Positions 35,679-45,024 of a stretch of 64,000 bases of DNA are shown piece by piece. Location of the stretch: positions 62,001 through 126,000 of the forward strand of contig NZ_JARUXC010000010.1 of the NCBI RefSeq assembly GCF_030433855.1, written 5' to 3'. The stretch comes from Agreia sp. PsM10 (GTDB taxonomy: Bacteria; Actinomycetota; Actinomycetes; Actinomycetales; Microbacteriaceae). The first letter of the stretch is position 1. Each line of letters begins with the position of its first letter. The notes beneath the pieces were generated by a model. The model saw only the letters and a program-made list of their open reading frames with translations. It ran no database searches and had not been told where the DNA came from. Both the position numbers and the translations under genes were made by a program.

Positions 35679-35945
35679 TCAGGCTGCGTCGTGGTCGGTG
35701 GAGAGCAGGGCCGCGAGCTCGTCGAGCACCGCGTTCGCATCGTCGCCCTCGACAGACAGCACAACGTCGTCGTTGTGGTCGATGCCGAGCGAGATGACAC
35801 CGAGGATGCTCGCCGCGTTCACGGTCTTCTCGCCCTTCGTCAGCTGGACGGGCACGCCGGCCTTGGCGGCTGCCTGCGTGAAGATCGATGCGGGACGGGC
35901 ATGCAGTCCGTGCGTCGAGGCGATGGTGACGGTGCGTTCAGCCAT
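35679..35945 (-). CDS. ptsH: PTS phosphocarrier protein HPr
   Basis: Small phosphocarrier of 88 residues from ATG 35945, with an AAGGAG site close upstream. His15 is in the motif GLHARPAS, and Ser46 is in ASILGVISLG, the position of regulatory phosphorylation in firmicutes. The usual HPr kinase is absent from most actinobacteria, so Ser46 may be unused. Between the EIIB-like gene and ptsI. Confidence 0.95.
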   Translation of the reverse strand: MAERTVTIASTHGLHARPASIFTQAAAKAGVPVQLTKGEKTVNAASILGVISLGIDHNDDVVLSVEGDDANAVLDELAALLSTDHDAA

Positions 35946-35980
35946 GATTTCTCCTTGATTTTCGTATGTCGTTCGCTCGG

Positions 35981-36304
35981 TCATGCCGAGGTGGTCCGTT
36001 CGGCGTCGCTGCCCAGCACGAGATCGAGCGCGGCTTCCTCGCCGCGCGTGCCGAACACGGTGTCCGGCAGCAGGGCGCTTCTCGCACCGGCTGCATCGGC
36101 GAGCCGGGTGAACTCGTCGAACTGCGCTGCGAGGTGCGAGCCGACCAGCAGTACGTCGACCTCGCCCAGCCGCGCAGCGAGATCATCGGTGCTGGATGCC
36201 GCGACGGTGATCTCGATTCCGCGACCGCGGGCGGCCGCACGAAGACGATGGGCCAGAAAGGTGCTCGACGCACCGGCACCGCAGACAACCAGTACTCTGT
36301 GCAT
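35981..36304 (-). CDS. Small PTS EIIB-like protein (lactose/cellobiose type)
   Basis: Protein of 107 residues from ATG 36304, which has an AAGGAGG site upstream. It starts MHRVLVVCGAGASSTFLAHR, the P-loop-like EIIB motif with phosphocysteine Cys8. No EIIC or EIIA of the cellobiose type is nearby, so it is an orphan. It is the first gene of the ptsHI-mtl transcript and divergent from mtlR, suggesting a signal role or a link to another permease. Not established. Confidence 0.8.
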   Translation of the reverse strand: MHRVLVVCGAGASSTFLAHRLRAAARGRGIEITVAASSTDDLAARLGEVDVLLVGSHLAAQFDEFTRLADAAGARSALLPDTVFGTRGEEAALDLVLGSDAERTTSA

Positions 36305-36460
36305 CTCCCGCCTCCTTGCGATCACAACCAATACTCTCGGAGAAGTCCCGGCTCCGCCCCCCATCGGGCCTCAGAAAACTTTCCGCAGGGGAGGAAGCGG
36401 GCTCGCGGCAATTAGTCTGGAGGCGCCCGGGATGGTTGACTCGGGTCGGGAGCCACCAGC

Positions 36461-38374
36461 ATGAATGAGAAGTACGAACGCCTCTTGGACTATCTGTCCC
36501 AGGCCGATGGCTGGGTGACCGCTGCCGAACTCGCCGACAGGCTGGGCGTCACGACACGCAGCGTTCGCAGCTACGTCACCGCCGCGAAGACCGCCTCGCA
36601 CCCGCACGAGACGATCCAGTCGGGGGTGCTGGGGTACCGCGTCGATCGTGACGCACTGGCGGCGTTCCGCGCGGAAGGTCGCAGCTCCGAGCCCGAGACG
36701 CCCCGCGACCGTATCTACCAGCTCGTCCGTCTGCTCGGCAACGCTCCCGACGGCCTCGACGCCCGCAGCCTCGCGGCCCGGCTCTTCGTCAGCGATTCGA
36801 CCCTCGACCAGGACCTGCGCAAGGTCAAGCTCCTCGTCGAGTCGGAGGACCTGTCGCTCGTCAGGCGCGTGAATCACGTCTCTCTCGTCGGGTCGGAGGC
36901 GAACCACCGCCGCCTGCTGAGTCGAATGTTCCGGGAGGAGAGCGCTCAGGGCTTCCTCGAGCTCGAACGGGTGCAGCGCGAGTTCGAGTCCGAGAACCTC
37001 GGCGGCTTCAAGACCGAGCTGATCGAGATGCTCGACGCCCACGGCTACTTCGTGAACGAGTACGGCGTCAACAACGTGCTGCTGCACCTCATGATCGCTC
37101 TCGAGCGGCAGGACAGGGACCAGGCCGGCGACGCGCCCCTCGTGGCCGGCGGCCCTCGGATCGCCGAGATCGCCTCGGCGCTGTCCGGCCTCGTCGTGAA
37201 GCACTTCTCCGTGTCGCTCAGCACGACCGACCTCGACTATCTCGCGGTTCTGCTGACCACCCGTGTCGTCACCCCGGGGCATGACGAATCCACCAACGAG
37301 GTCGTCGAGAACTACGTCGACGCCGACGTGCTGGCGACCGTGCGGGAGATCGTCGCGCTCGTGCAGCAGGAGTACCTCATCGACCTCGCCGACGAGGAGT
37401 TCATGGTGCGGCTGTCGCTGCACGTGCGCAATCTGGTCGCCCGGGCCCACGACAACGCCTACTCGGCCAACCCGCTGACCCGGTCGATGAAGACGTCGTA
37501 TCCGATGACCTACGAGCTGTCCGTCTACATCGCGAGCCAGCTCCAGCGACGCGCCGGCATCCACATCAACGACGACGAGATCGCGTTCATCGCCCTGCAC
37601 GTGGGCTCGTATCTCGAGCGCAAGCAGCGGCGGGGCGACAGGCTGCGCTGCGCCGTCGTGTGCCCGAACTACTACGACATGCACGAGATGCTCACGGAAC
37701 GAATCCAGCGCGCCCTCGGCGACGAGCTCGACGTGGCGATCGTGATCACCCGCACCGACGTCGACTGGGCTGAGCTCGACGTCGACCTCGTGCTCACGAC
37801 CATCGCCTCCCGTGCGCCGCGCGAGAACGAGGTCGTCATCCAGCCGTTCCTCACCGAGAGCGACATCGAGAACGTGCGACGGGCGATCAGCCGGGTGCGT
37901 CGGCACGCGCGCCGCATGCAGATCAAAGACGACCTGCTTCTGTATTTCGACGAGGCGCTGTTCTTTCGCGAGCTGCACGCGTCGAGCGAGGTGGAGATGA
38001 TCGAGACCCTCGGTCGCCGCATGGTCGACCAGGGCGTCATCGAGAGCTCCTACGTCGACGGGGCCGTGGAGCGGGAGCTCATGTCGTCGACGGCCTTCAC
38101 CGACAGCATCGCCGTGCCCCACGCGATGGCCATGACCGCGAGCCGCACCTCGATCGCCATCGTCATCAACGACTCGGCCATGGCCTGGGGTGAGAACCGC
38201 GTGAACGTCATCGCGTTCATCGCGTTCGCGGCCACGGGGCGCACCTCGTTCCAGGAGGTCTTCGACCAGTTCGTCGAGGTCTTCTCCGACAGGGAGGACG
38301 TTCAGCGCATCATCAAGCGCGCGGTGGACTTCCCCACCTTCATCGAAGAACTCGTCCACATCATGGACAAATAG
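36461..38374 (+). CDS. mtlR: PRD-domain PTS-controlled transcription activator (MtlR-like)
   Basis: Regulator of 637 residues. An N-terminal HTH of the DeoR/HTH11 type (residues 5-50: WVTAAELADRLGVTTRSVRS) is followed by a second winged HTH near 85-140. Two PRD domains (about 180-400) carry histidines for PTS phosphorylation (e.g. HVRNLVARAH, LHVGSYLERK). An EIIB-like domain with a Cys (VVCPNYYDMHEM) lies near 400, and an EIIA-like domain at the C-terminus has His in SIAVPHAMAM. This architecture is that of MtlR. Divergent from the mannitol operon, which it presumably activates when mannitol is present. Confidence 0.9.
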   Translation: MNEKYERLLDYLSQADGWVTAAELADRLGVTTRSVRSYVTAAKTASHPHETIQSGVLGYRVDRDALAAFRAEGRSSEPETPRDRIYQLVRLLGNAPDGLDARSLAARLFVSDSTLDQDLRKVKLLVESEDLSLVRRVNHVSLVGSEANHRRLLSRMFREESAQGFLELERVQREFESENLGGFKTELIEMLDAHGYFVNEYGVNNVLLHLMIALERQDRDQAGDAPLVAGGPRIAEIASALSGLVVKHFSVSLSTTDLDYLAVLLTTRVVTPGHDESTNEVVENYVDADVLATVREIVALVQQEYLIDLADEEFMVRLSLHVRNLVARAHDNAYSANPLTRSMKTSYPMTYELSVYIASQLQRRAGIHINDDEIAFIALHVGSYLERKQRRGDRLRCAVVCPNYYDMHEMLTERIQRALGDELDVAIVITRTDVDWAELDVDLVLTTIASRAPRENEVVIQPFLTESDIENVRRAISRVRRHARRMQIKDDLLLYFDEALFFRELHASSEVEMIETLGRRMVDQGVIESSYVDGAVERELMSSTAFTDSIAVPHAMAMTASRTSIAIVINDSAMAWGENRVNVIAFIAFAATGRTSFQEVFDQFVEVFSDREDVQRIIKRAVDFPTFIEELVHIMDK

Positions 38375-38377
38375 CCC

Positions 38378-38490
38378 GTTCCCTGAGCCCGTCGAAGGAG
38401 ACGCCCGCTCCCTGCGGCTTGTCGAAGGGGACGCCCGCTCCCTGAGCCTGTCGAAGGGGAGGCTCGCTCCCTGAGCTTGTCGAAGGGGGC
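38378..38490. repeat. Four imperfect direct repeats of a CCCTGAGC-type element
   Basis: Copies of the form CCCTGAGCyyGTCGAAGG start at 38381, 38410, 38440 and 38469, with a period of 29-30 bp and a few changes between copies. They occupy the gap between mtlR and the GIY-YIG gene. The same element recurs at 38840-39068, 53248-53289 and 54348-54390. Confidence 0.9.
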
Positions 38491-38494
38491 CGTG

Positions 38495-38782
38495 TCACGT
38501 CCCCGCCCCACCACCGCGGGCAAGACCAGGCAAATCGCCCCATCGCCCGTCGATCAGGGCCTCCTTCTTCGCCCTACTCCAGCCCTGCACCTGCTTCTCT
38601 CGGGCGAACGCAACGCTGACGTCGTCGGAATGTTCCGAGTAGACCAGTCGCACTGGAAGGCGCTTGCGCGTGAAGTTCGCGCCCGCTCCGTTGTTGTGTT
38701 CCCAGATCCGCTTCTCGAGGTTCCACGTGCTGCCGACGTAGTAGGCGCCGTCGGCACACTCGAGGATGTAGATGAATGGCAT
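38495..38782 (-). CDS. GIY-YIG nuclease family protein (UPF0213 type)
   Basis: Single-domain endonuclease of 95 residues. The start at 38782 begins MPFIYILECADGAYYVGST: the IYIL strand and YVG form the GIY-YIG core. RLPVRLVYSEH and FAREKQVQGWSRAKKEALI follow, as in the UPF0213/YhbQ group. Longer upstream frames run through repeats and are rejected. Members of this group may act on DNA junctions, but the physiological role is unknown. It is flanked on both sides by copies of one repeat family. Confidence 0.88.
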   Translation of the reverse strand: MPFIYILECADGAYYVGSTWNLEKRIWEHNNGAGANFTRKRLPVRLVYSEHSDDVSVAFAREKQVQGWSRAKKEALIDGRWGDLPGLARGGGAGT

Positions 38783-38839
38783 GGGGCATTGTTGCGCAGA
38801 AGCGATAACGGGCGCGGGAGTTCTCCACAGGTCCACTCG

Positions 38840-39068
38840 CTGAGCCCGTCGAAGCACCCCAGCCCCTTCGACAAGCTCAGGGAACGAACAGGTCCACTCG
38901 CTGAGCCCGTCGAAGCACCCCAGCCCCTTCGACAAGCTCAGGGAACGAACACTCCCGCGCGCTGAGCCCGTCGAAGCGCCCCAGCCCCTTCGACAAGCTC
39001 AGGGAACGAACACTCCCGCGCGCTGAGCCCGTCGAAGCGCCCGAGCCCTTCGACCAGCTCAGGGAACG
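38840..39068. repeat. Four tandem 61-bp palindromic repeats
   Basis: Units begin with CTGAGCCCGTCGAAG at 38840, 38901, 38962 and 39023, exactly 61 bp apart. In each unit this pairs with CCTTCGACAAGCTCAGG 10-11 nt further on, giving a hairpin of about 15 bp with two mismatches. The third and fourth units differ slightly in the linker (ACTCCCGCG for GGTCCACTC). They fill most of the 302-bp gap upstream of the GIY-YIG gene and just beyond the map stop, so they may also terminate the map transcript. Confidence 0.93.
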
Positions 39069-39084
39069 GATCCAGAGGACGCTG

Positions 39085-39915
39085 CTACCGGATGGGGGTC
39101 GGGGTTACGCCGAAGGGGGCGAGGCCTGCCGCACCGCCGTCGTGGGCCGTTGTGACCCAGATGCCGTCGGCGTGGACCGCGACGGAGTGCTCCCAGTGCG
39201 CTGCTACGCTGCCGTCGTCGGTGGCGACGGTCCAGTCGTCTTCGCGCACGAAGGTCTCGATCGAGCCCAGCGTGACCATCGGTTCGATGGCGACCACGAG
39301 GCCGGGCTTCACATCGGGCCCCTTGGCCCGAACCCTGTAGTTGAAGACGGGCGGAGCCTCGTGCATGCTGCGACCGATGCCGTGACCGATGTAGTCGGTG
39401 ACGATGCCGAACGTTCCCTGGGCCTCGATGTACTCCTCGATCGCCTCTCCCACCTCGTTCAGGTGACGAGCCGTGCTGAGGCGGGCGATGCCGGCCCACA
39501 AGGAACCCTCGGTGACGTCGCTGAGTCGCTGTCGTTCGGCCACGAGTTCCGGACGGGACTCATCGGGGATGACGACGGTGAAGGCCGAGTCGCCGTTCCA
39601 GCCCTCGACCTCGGCGCCGTTGTCGATCGACACGATGTCACCCGGCTGCAGGATGCGGTCGCCCGGGATGCCGTGGACCACATCGTCGTTGATCGATGCG
39701 CAGATGGTATGCCGGTAGCCCGGAACCAGTTTGAAGTTCGACACTCCCCCGCCCTCGACGATCACCCTCTCGGCGATGGCGTCGAGTTCGAGGGTCGTGA
39801 TGCCGGGCCGGATGGCGGCACGGACCGCATCGAGCGATGCGGCCGTGACGACCCCGGGACGCACCATGAGCCTCAACTCGTCGGGCGTCTTGTAGATGTT
39901 CTTGCGAAAGCTCAT
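39085..39915 (-). CDS. map: Methionine aminopeptidase, type I
   Basis: Removes the initiator methionine from nascent proteins. 276 residues. Metal ligands are seen in order: two Asp in [19 protein letters not shown], His in [10 protein letters not shown], Glu in AIEPM, and Glu in AHWEHSVAV. The N-terminal 30 residues include [13 protein letters not shown]. It overlaps adk by four bases. In most actinobacteria infA follows; here repeats and the GIY-YIG gene do. Confidence 0.97.
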   Translation of the reverse strand: MSFRKNIYKTPDELRLMVRPGVVTAASLDAVRAAIRPGITTLELDAIAERVIVEGGGVSNFKLVPGYRHTICASINDDVVHGIPGDRILQPGDIVSIDNGAEVEGWNGDSAFTVVIPDESRPELVAERQRLSDVTEGSLWAGIARLSTARHLNEVGEAIEEYIEAQGTFGIVTDYIGHGIGRSMHEAPPVFNYRVRAKGPDVKPGLVVAIEPMVTLGSIETFVREDDWTVATDDGSVAAHWEHSVAVHADGIWVTTAHDGGAAGLAPFGVTPTPIR

Positions 39916-40508
39916 CGAGACGCGAGGGCGGTGACGATGCGCTCGGTGACCTCGTCGACCTCGCCCAGGGCGTCGACCGCCACGACGAGTCCGCGGCTCG
40001 CGTAGACATCGATCAGCGGCGCCGTCTGGTCTGCGTAGACCTCCTGGCGGTGACGGAGCACCTCTTCGGTGTCGTCGGCGCGGCCTTCGACCAGGGCGCG
40101 CTTGCGAAGCCGATCGACGACCTCGTCGACGTCGGCCACCAGCTGCACGACGGCATCGAGGCCCGCGCCGGCCTCAGCGAGGATGCGATCGAGTTCGTCG
40201 ACCTGCTCGGTCGTGCGCGGGTAGCCGTCGAGCAGGAAGCCGCCGGCCACGTCGGGCTGGGTCAGTCGATCGCGAACGAGATCGTTCGTGAGGGAATCCG
40301 GCACATAGGAGCCGGACTCCACGATCGCCTGCACCTGCTTGCCCAGCTCGGTGCCCTCTTTGATGTTGGCCCGGAAGATGTCACCGGTCGAGATCGCGGG
40401 AATACCGTAGATCTCGGCCAGCTTCGCCGCCTGCGTGCCCTTGCCGGCCCCGGGAGGACCGATGATGAGCAGCCGCACGGTTCCCGTGACCGTGTCGACC
40501 GACGTCAT
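39912..40508 (-). CDS. adk: Adenylate kinase
   Basis: Interconverts ATP, ADP and AMP. 198 residues, the short form with a reduced lid and no zinc motif, as in actinobacteria. The P-loop [12 protein letters not shown] is near residue 16, [13 protein letters not shown] near 96. The N-terminal ~10 residues precede the usual start. Overlaps secY and map by four bases each. Confidence 0.97.
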   Translation of the reverse strand: MTSVDTVTGTVRLLIIGPPGAGKGTQAAKLAEIYGIPAISTGDIFRANIKEGTELGKQVQAIVESGSYVPDSLTNDLVRDRLTQPDVAGGFLLDGYPRTTEQVDELDRILAEAGAGLDAVVQLVADVDEVVDRLRKRALVEGRADDTEEVLRHRQEVYADQTAPLIDVYASRGLVVAVDALGEVDEVTERIVTALASR

Positions 40509-41827
40509 CGCAGGAGGCCTTCGTAATGCCGCTGCTGCAGCTGCGAGTCGATCTGCTTGACGGTCTCGAGGCCCACGCCGACCACGATCAGGATGGAGGC
40601 TCCACCGAACGGGAAGTTCGAGGTGGCCCCGACCAGCGCGAGGGCTATCAATGGGATCAGGGCGATGAGACCGAGATAGATCGAGCCCGGCAGGGTGACG
40701 CGGGTCAGCACGTAGTCGAGGTATTCAGCCGTCGGGCGACCAGCACGGATGCCGGGGATGAACCCGCCGTACTTCTTCATGTTGTCGGCAACCTCTTCGG
40801 GGTTGAAGGTGATCGCGACGTAGAAGTAGGTGAATCCGACGATGAGCAGGAAGTAGAGAAGCATGTAGAGCGGGTGATCGCCCTTGGTGAGGTAGTTCGT
40901 GACCCAGGTGACCCACGCGGCCGGCGTCTGTCCGGCTGCGGGCTGGTTGAACTGGGCGATGAGCGCGGGGAGGTACAGAAGCGACGACGCGAAGATCACG
41001 GGCACGACGCCCGCCATGTTGACCTTGATCGGGATGTACGTGTTGTTGCCGCCGTAGGTTCGCCTGCCGACCATGCGTTTGGCGTATTGAACGGGGATAC
41101 GTCTCTGCGACTGTTCGACGAAGACGACGGCCGCGACGATCACGAGTCCCACGGCTATGACCAGAAGGAATGTCTCGAAGCCCTTGGCCTGCGCGATGCT
41201 CCACAGCGAGGTGGGGAACTGCGCCGCGATCGACGTGAAGATCAGCAGCGACATGCCGTTGCCGATGCCGCGCTCGGTGATGAGCTCGCCCATCCACATG
41301 ATGAGGCCGGTACCGGCGGTCATGGTGATGACCATGAGCATGATCGCGTACCAGGCGTCGTCGGTGATGAGCTGCGTGCACTCCGCCACCGTCGTGGTGC
41401 CGAAGAGGGCTCCCGAGCGGGCGACCGTGATGAGCGTCGTCGACTGGAGGACGGCGAGGGCGATGGTGAGGTACCGCGTGTACTGCGTGAGCTTGGACTG
41501 CCCGGCCTGGCCCTCCTTGTGGAGGGTCTCGAAGTGCGGGATGACCACGCGCAGCAGCTGGGTGATGATCGACGCCGTGATGTACGGCATGATTCCCAGC
41601 GCGAAGATGCTCAACTGCAGGAGAGCGCCACCGGAGAAGAGGTTGACGAGCTCGTAGAGGCCCGACGTGTTTTGGTTCGCAGCGAGGCACAACTGCACGT
41701 TTCCGAAGTCCACGAATGGCGCGGGGATGAAGGATCCCAGACGGAACAGTGCGACGATGCCGAGCGTGAACCCGATCTTCCGGCGGAGATCCGGGGTGCG
41801 GAAGATCCGCGCGACGGCTCTAAACAA
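40505..41827 (-). CDS. secY: Preprotein translocase subunit SecY
   Basis: Core of the protein-export channel, 440 residues with ten membrane segments. It begins [20 protein letters not shown]; the motifs [15 protein letters not shown] and [18 protein letters not shown] are characteristic, and the C-terminus ends QRHYEGLLR. The upstream neighbour rplO is 129 bp away, with a hairpin between, so secY may have reduced or separate expression. Confidence 0.98.
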   Translation of the reverse strand: MFRAVARIFRTPDLRRKIGFTLGIVALFRLGSFIPAPFVDFGNVQLCLAANQNTSGLYELVNLFSGGALLQLSIFALGIMPYITASIITQLLRVVIPHFETLHKEGQAGQSKLTQYTRYLTIALAVLQSTTLITVARSGALFGTTTVAECTQLITDDAWYAIMLMVITMTAGTGLIMWMGELITERGIGNGMSLLIFTSIAAQFPTSLWSIAQAKGFETFLLVIAVGLVIVAAVVFVEQSQRRIPVQYAKRMVGRRTYGGNNTYIPIKVNMAGVVPVIFASSLLYLPALIAQFNQPAAGQTPAAWVTWVTNYLTKGDHPLYMLLYFLLIVGFTYFYVAITFNPEEVADNMKKYGGFIPGIRAGRPTAEYLDYVLTRVTLPGSIYLGLIALIPLIALALVGATSNFPFGGASILIVVGVGLETVKQIDSQLQQRHYEGLLR

Positions 41828-41866
41828 AAAATGCCTCCTGCTAATTGGCGAAAGTGATGGCGCGAA

Positions 41867-41901
41867 AGCCCCCGGCAGACTCAGGGAGTCTATCGGGGGC
41901 T
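41867..41901 (-). terminator. Hairpin between rplO and secY
   Basis: AGCCCCCG (41867-41874) pairs with CGGGGGCT (41894-41901), with more pairing inside (AGACT/AGTCT). No T run follows. It is a likely attenuator or partial terminator of the spc operon ahead of secY. Confidence 0.55.
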
Positions 41902-41956
41902 CTCGTCGAAACCGTAGCGGGCGGGTGAATGAACACCCGCCGCACCGGAAGGTGCG

Positions 41957-42646
41957 TTACTTTACGGAGCCACCGGCGGCAACGATCTTCTGTTCGGCTG
42001 AACCGGAGACCTTGTCGACTGCAACGTTCAGCTTAACCGTAATGTCGCCCTGCCCGAGAACTTTGACCTTCTCGTTGTTGCGGACGGCACCCTTGGCGAC
42101 GAGGTCACTGATCGTGACCTCTCCACCGGCGGGGTACAGCTCGGCGAGCTTCTCCAGGTTCACGACCTGGTACTCGACGCGGAACGGGTTCTTGAAACCA
42201 CGCAGCTTCGGGGTGCGCATGTGCAGAGGCATCTGCCCACCCTCGAATCCGACGCGAACCTGGTAGCGGGCCTTCGTGCCCTTGGTTCCACGACCGGCTG
42301 TCTTACCCTTGGATCCCTCACCACGACCGACACGCGTGCGCGCCTTCTTGGCACCGGGTGCGGGGCGAAGGTGGTGGACCTTCAGGACCTGCTCACGGGG
42401 AGCGGCCTCTTCGGTCTTGTCAGCCTTCGGCGCAGCCTTCGCGGCAGCCTTGGGAGCTGCAGCAGCAGCCTCGGCCTTGTCGGCCTTGGGCGCAGCGGCC
42501 TTCTTGGGTGCAGCAGCCTTCTCCGCCTTGGGGGCGGCCTCGGCCTTGGCGGCCTTCGGAGCCTTCGCTGCGGTCTCTGCCTTGGGAGCAGCGGCCTTCT
42601 TCGGAGCAGCCTTGGCGGCCGTCTCCTTCTTAGCTTCTTCAGCCAT
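41957..42646 (-). CDS. rplO: 50S ribosomal protein L15 with long Lys/Ala/Pro-rich N-terminal extension
   Basis: 229 residues, about 80 more than usual. Canonical L15 begins at [20 protein letters not shown] near residue 88 and runs to the end (SGKG-type loop [12 protein letters not shown], then [13 protein letters not shown]). The first ~85 residues are repeats of Lys, Ala and Pro such as PKKAAAPK and PKAEKAAA, resembling a histone H1 tail. No internal start codon would give the short form, since the residue before KVHHL is a CTG leucine. The start overlaps the rpmD stop (TAATG). Confidence 0.95.
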   Translation of the reverse strand: MAEEAKKETAAKAAPKKAAAPKAETAAKAPKAAKAEAAPKAEKAAAPKKAAAPKADKAEAAAAAPKAAAKAAPKADKTEEAAPREQVLKVHHLRPAPGAKKARTRVGRGEGSKGKTAGRGTKGTKARYQVRVGFEGGQMPLHMRTPKLRGFKNPFRVEYQVVNLEKLAELYPAGGEVTISDLVAKGAVRNNEKVKVLGQGDITVKLNVAVDKVSGSAEQKIVAAGGSVK

Positions 42647-42834
42647 TAGTCAATCTCCTCAACCTTCACCAGGTGAGCGACGGTGTTGACGTAGCCACGG
42701 TTCTGCGAGTTGTCCTCGCGGATGGTGACGTCGCCGATACGCTTGAGTCCCAGGCTGCGAAGGGTATCGCGCTGGTACTGCTTCTCACTGACTTTGGACT
42801 TGATCTGGGTTACCTTGAGGCGCGCGGCCATCAT
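42646..42834 (-). CDS. rpmD: 50S ribosomal protein L30
   Basis: 62 residues if translated from ATG 42834, or 61 from the adjacent ATG 42831. The first is preferred because it makes an ATGA junction with the rpsE stop and is 7 nt from AAGG. Motifs [10 protein letters not shown] and [11 protein letters not shown] identify L30. Confidence 0.95.
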   Translation of the reverse strand: MMAARLKVTQIKSKVSEKQYQRDTLRSLGLKRIGDVTIREDNSQNRGYVNTVAHLVKVEEID

Positions 42835-43535
42835 GCACCTGCCTTCGCAGTCGCCGCGGCCTCGCGAAGCGCTGCCTCGGTGCGGAGCAGACGGGCCGGA
42901 GCCACGTCTTCGTAGGAAAGACCACGACGTGCGGCGACGGCGCGGGGCTCCTCGAGCATCTTCAGAGCCTCGACGGTCGCGTGCACGATGTTGATCGTGT
43001 TCGACGAACCGAGCGACTTCGAGAGGACGTCGTGGATGCCGGCGCACTCGAGCACGGCGCGGACGGGGCCACCCGCGATAACACCGGTACCGGCGGCCGC
43101 GGGACGCAGGAGAACGACGCCTGCGGCGGCCTCTCCCTGAACCGGGTGCGGAATGGTGTTGCCGACGCGGGGGACGCGGAAGAAGTTCTTCTTGGCCTCT
43201 TCGACGCCCTTCGAGATGGCGGTGGGAACCTCGCGGGCCTTGCCGTAGCCGACGCCGACGAGTCCGTTGCCGTCTCCGACGACGACCAGGGCGGTGAAGC
43301 TGAAGCGACGACCACCCTTGACGACCTTGGACACGCGGTTGATCGTGACGACGCGCTCGAGGAACTGGCTCTTCTCGGCGTCACGGCTTCCGCGGTCTCC
43401 GCGGTTGGGGTTGCGCTCACGGCCTCCGCGACGAGCCTCGCGGGGCTCGGTCTGGTTTGCCTCCGTCGATGCGGCGGTCTCTACCGGGGCTTCAACAGCC
43501 ACAGCGTTCTCCTTAGTAGTGTTTTCGGTGCTCAC
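42831..43535 (-). CDS. rpsE: 30S ribosomal protein S5
   Basis: Accuracy protein near the decoding centre. 234 residues. The S5 core starts at [20 protein letters not shown] near residue 58, with [12 protein letters not shown] and [17 protein letters not shown] following. The first ~55 residues are a Glu/Ala and then Arg/Gly/Asn-rich tail. Overlaps rplR and rpmD by four bases. Confidence 0.97.
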   Translation of the reverse strand: MSTENTTKENAVAVEAPVETAASTEANQTEPREARRGGRERNPNRGDRGSRDAEKSQFLERVVTINRVSKVVKGGRRFSFTALVVVGDGNGLVGVGYGKAREVPTAISKGVEEAKKNFFRVPRVGNTIPHPVQGEAAAGVVLLRPAAAGTGVIAGGPVRAVLECAGIHDVLSKSLGSSNTINIVHATVEALKMLEEPRAVAARRGLSYEDVAPARLLRTEAALREAAATAKAGA

Positions 43536-43903
43536 AGGTTCAGCCCACCTTCACGAGCGCCCTCGGCGATAGCCGCGACGCGTCCTGCGTAGCGGTTTCC
43601 GCCGCGGTCGAAGACGACTGCTTCGATGCCGGCTGACTTCGCGCGCTCGGCGACGAGTTCGCCGACCTTGCGCGCCTTGGCGGTCTTGTCGCCGTCGAAC
43701 GATCGCATGTCGACCTCGAGGGTCGATGCCGACGCGAGGGTGTGACCCAGTGCGTCATCGACGACCTGCACGAAGACGTGGCGAGCCGATCGAGTCACGA
43801 CGAGACGGGGGCGGAGGGCAGTGCCCTCGACCTTCTTGCGGAGACGGTCGTGCCGGCGCGAACGCGCAGCAGACTTGCTCTTTCCTCTAGTTCCGAGACC
43901 CAT
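43532..43903 (-). CDS. rplR: 50S ribosomal protein L18
   Basis: 5S rRNA-binding protein, 123 residues. [20 protein letters not shown] and the C-terminal [20 protein letters not shown] are typical. Overlaps rpsE (ATGA), 2 nt after rplF. Confidence 0.97.
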   Translation of the reverse strand: MGLGTRGKSKSAARSRRHDRLRKKVEGTALRPRLVVTRSARHVFVQVVDDALGHTLASASTLEVDMRSFDGDKTAKARKVGELVAERAKSAGIEAVVFDRGGNRYAGRVAAIAEGAREGGLNL

Positions 43904-43905
43904 GG

Positions 43906-44442
43906 TTACTTACCACTCTTTCCGGCCTTGCGGCGAACGACCTCGCCGGCGTAACGCACACCCTTGCCCTTGTAGGGCTCAGGCTTGCGCAACTTACGAA
44001 TGTTTGCGGCAACCTCACCGACGGCCTGCTTGTCGATTCCGGTGACCGTGAGCTTGTTGACGCCTTCGACCGAGAAGCTGATGCCCGCGGGCGGCTCGAC
44101 GGTGATCGGGTGCGAGTAGCCGAGCGCGAACTCGACGCCGGCGCCCTTGGCTGCAACGCGGTAACCGGTTCCGACGACCTCGAGGCTCTTGGAGTAGCCC
44201 TCGGTGACACCGATGATCTGGTTGGCGATCAGGGTACGGGTAAGACCGTGCAGCGAACGCGACTCGCGCTCGTCGTCGGGACGGGTGACCAGAACCTGGC
44301 CATCCTCGATCTTGACCTCGATGGGACTTGCAACGGTGAGCGCGAGCTCGCCCTTCGGTCCCTTGACGGCGACGGCCTGGCCGTCGATCTTTACTTCGAC
44401 CCCAGCAGGGATCTCAATGGGAAGTCGTCCAATACGTGACAT
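43906..44442 (-). CDS. rplF: 50S ribosomal protein L6
   Basis: Two-domain protein near the GTPase centre, 178 residues. [15 protein letters not shown] opens it; [16 protein letters not shown] and the end [15 protein letters not shown] are conserved. Between rpsH and rplR in the standard spc order. Confidence 0.98.
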   Translation of the reverse strand: MSRIGRLPIEIPAGVEVKIDGQAVAVKGPKGELALTVASPIEVKIEDGQVLVTRPDDERESRSLHGLTRTLIANQIIGVTEGYSKSLEVVGTGYRVAAKGAGVEFALGYSHPITVEPPAGISFSVEGVNKLTVTGIDKQAVGEVAANIRKLRKPEPYKGKGVRYAGEVVRRKAGKSGK

Positions 44443-44448
44443 CAGTGA

Positions 44449-44847
44449 TCACCAAACGTAGGCGAGGACTTCCCCACCCACGCCCTTCTTGGAAGCCTGG
44501 CGGTCTGTGAGCAGACCGGAGGAAGTCGAGAGGATTGCAACGCCGAGGCCACCGAGAACCGTGGGGATCTCCGTCGACTTCGCGTAGACCCGGAGGCCCG
44601 GCTTCGACACGCGCTTGATGCCCGCAATGGAGCGCTCGCGATTCGGGCCGAACTTGAGGGAGAGCGTCAGGGTCTTGCCGACCTCTGCGTCCTTGACGTC
44701 CCACGCCGAGATGTAACCTTCGGCCTTGAGGATGTCTGCGATGTGAGACTTGAGCTTCGAGTGCGGCATGGACACGGTGTCGTGGTATGCCGAGTTCGCG
44801 TTGCGCAGTCTGGTCAGCATGTCTGCGACCGGATCTGTCATTGTCAT
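44449..44847 (-). CDS. rpsH: 30S ribosomal protein S8
   Basis: Binds 16S rRNA and, in E. coli, represses the spc operon. 132 residues from ATG 44847, chosen because an AAAGG site lies 9 nt upstream; this gives the family-standard [17 protein letters not shown]. An in-frame ATG at 44877 would add ten unrelated residues. [12 protein letters not shown] near the end is the RNA-binding motif. Confidence 0.96.
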   Translation of the reverse strand: MTMTDPVADMLTRLRNANSAYHDTVSMPHSKLKSHIADILKAEGYISAWDVKDAEVGKTLTLSLKFGPNRERSIAGIKRVSKPGLRVYAKSTEIPTVLGGLGVAILSTSSGLLTDRQASKKGVGGEVLAYVW

Positions 44848-44952
44848 TGTGTGTTGCCTTTCGCCTGGTTTCGACACCCTTTACGAGGGTGCCGACCTTT
44901 GGTGGTGAACCCCGCAAAACCTGCGAGGCCTTTCATTGCATGCGTTACGCCC

Positions 44953-45024
44953 GGGCCGTGAAACACGGCCCAGGCGAAACGGCAAACAACAAAGCTTATC
45001 CCACGCGGTCGAAAACCGCGTGGG
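44953..45024 (-). terminator. Two hairpins in the rplE-rpsH gap
   Basis: CCCACGCGGT (45000-45009) pairs exactly with ACCGCGTGGG (45015-45024), and on the minus strand is followed by ATAAGCTTTGTTGTTT. A second stem, GGGCCGTG/CACGGCCC (44953-44960, 44964-44971), lies 28 nt on. The 183-bp gap is where rpsN often lies in other actinobacteria; no such gene is present. The pair probably attenuates the spc operon. Confidence 0.6.

Noticed and set aside
33924-36464. Open frame of 846 codons on the plus strand opposite ptsI and ptsH
   Set aside because: Antisense shadow; Enzyme I and HPr are certain on the other strand.
38302-38543. Short minus-strand ORFs over the repeat cluster after mtlR
   Set aside because: They are made of repeat sequence and overlap the mtlR end; no support as genes.
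38840-39068. CRISPR array
   Set aside because: The 61-bp units are contiguous palindromes with no unique spacers, and no cas genes are present.
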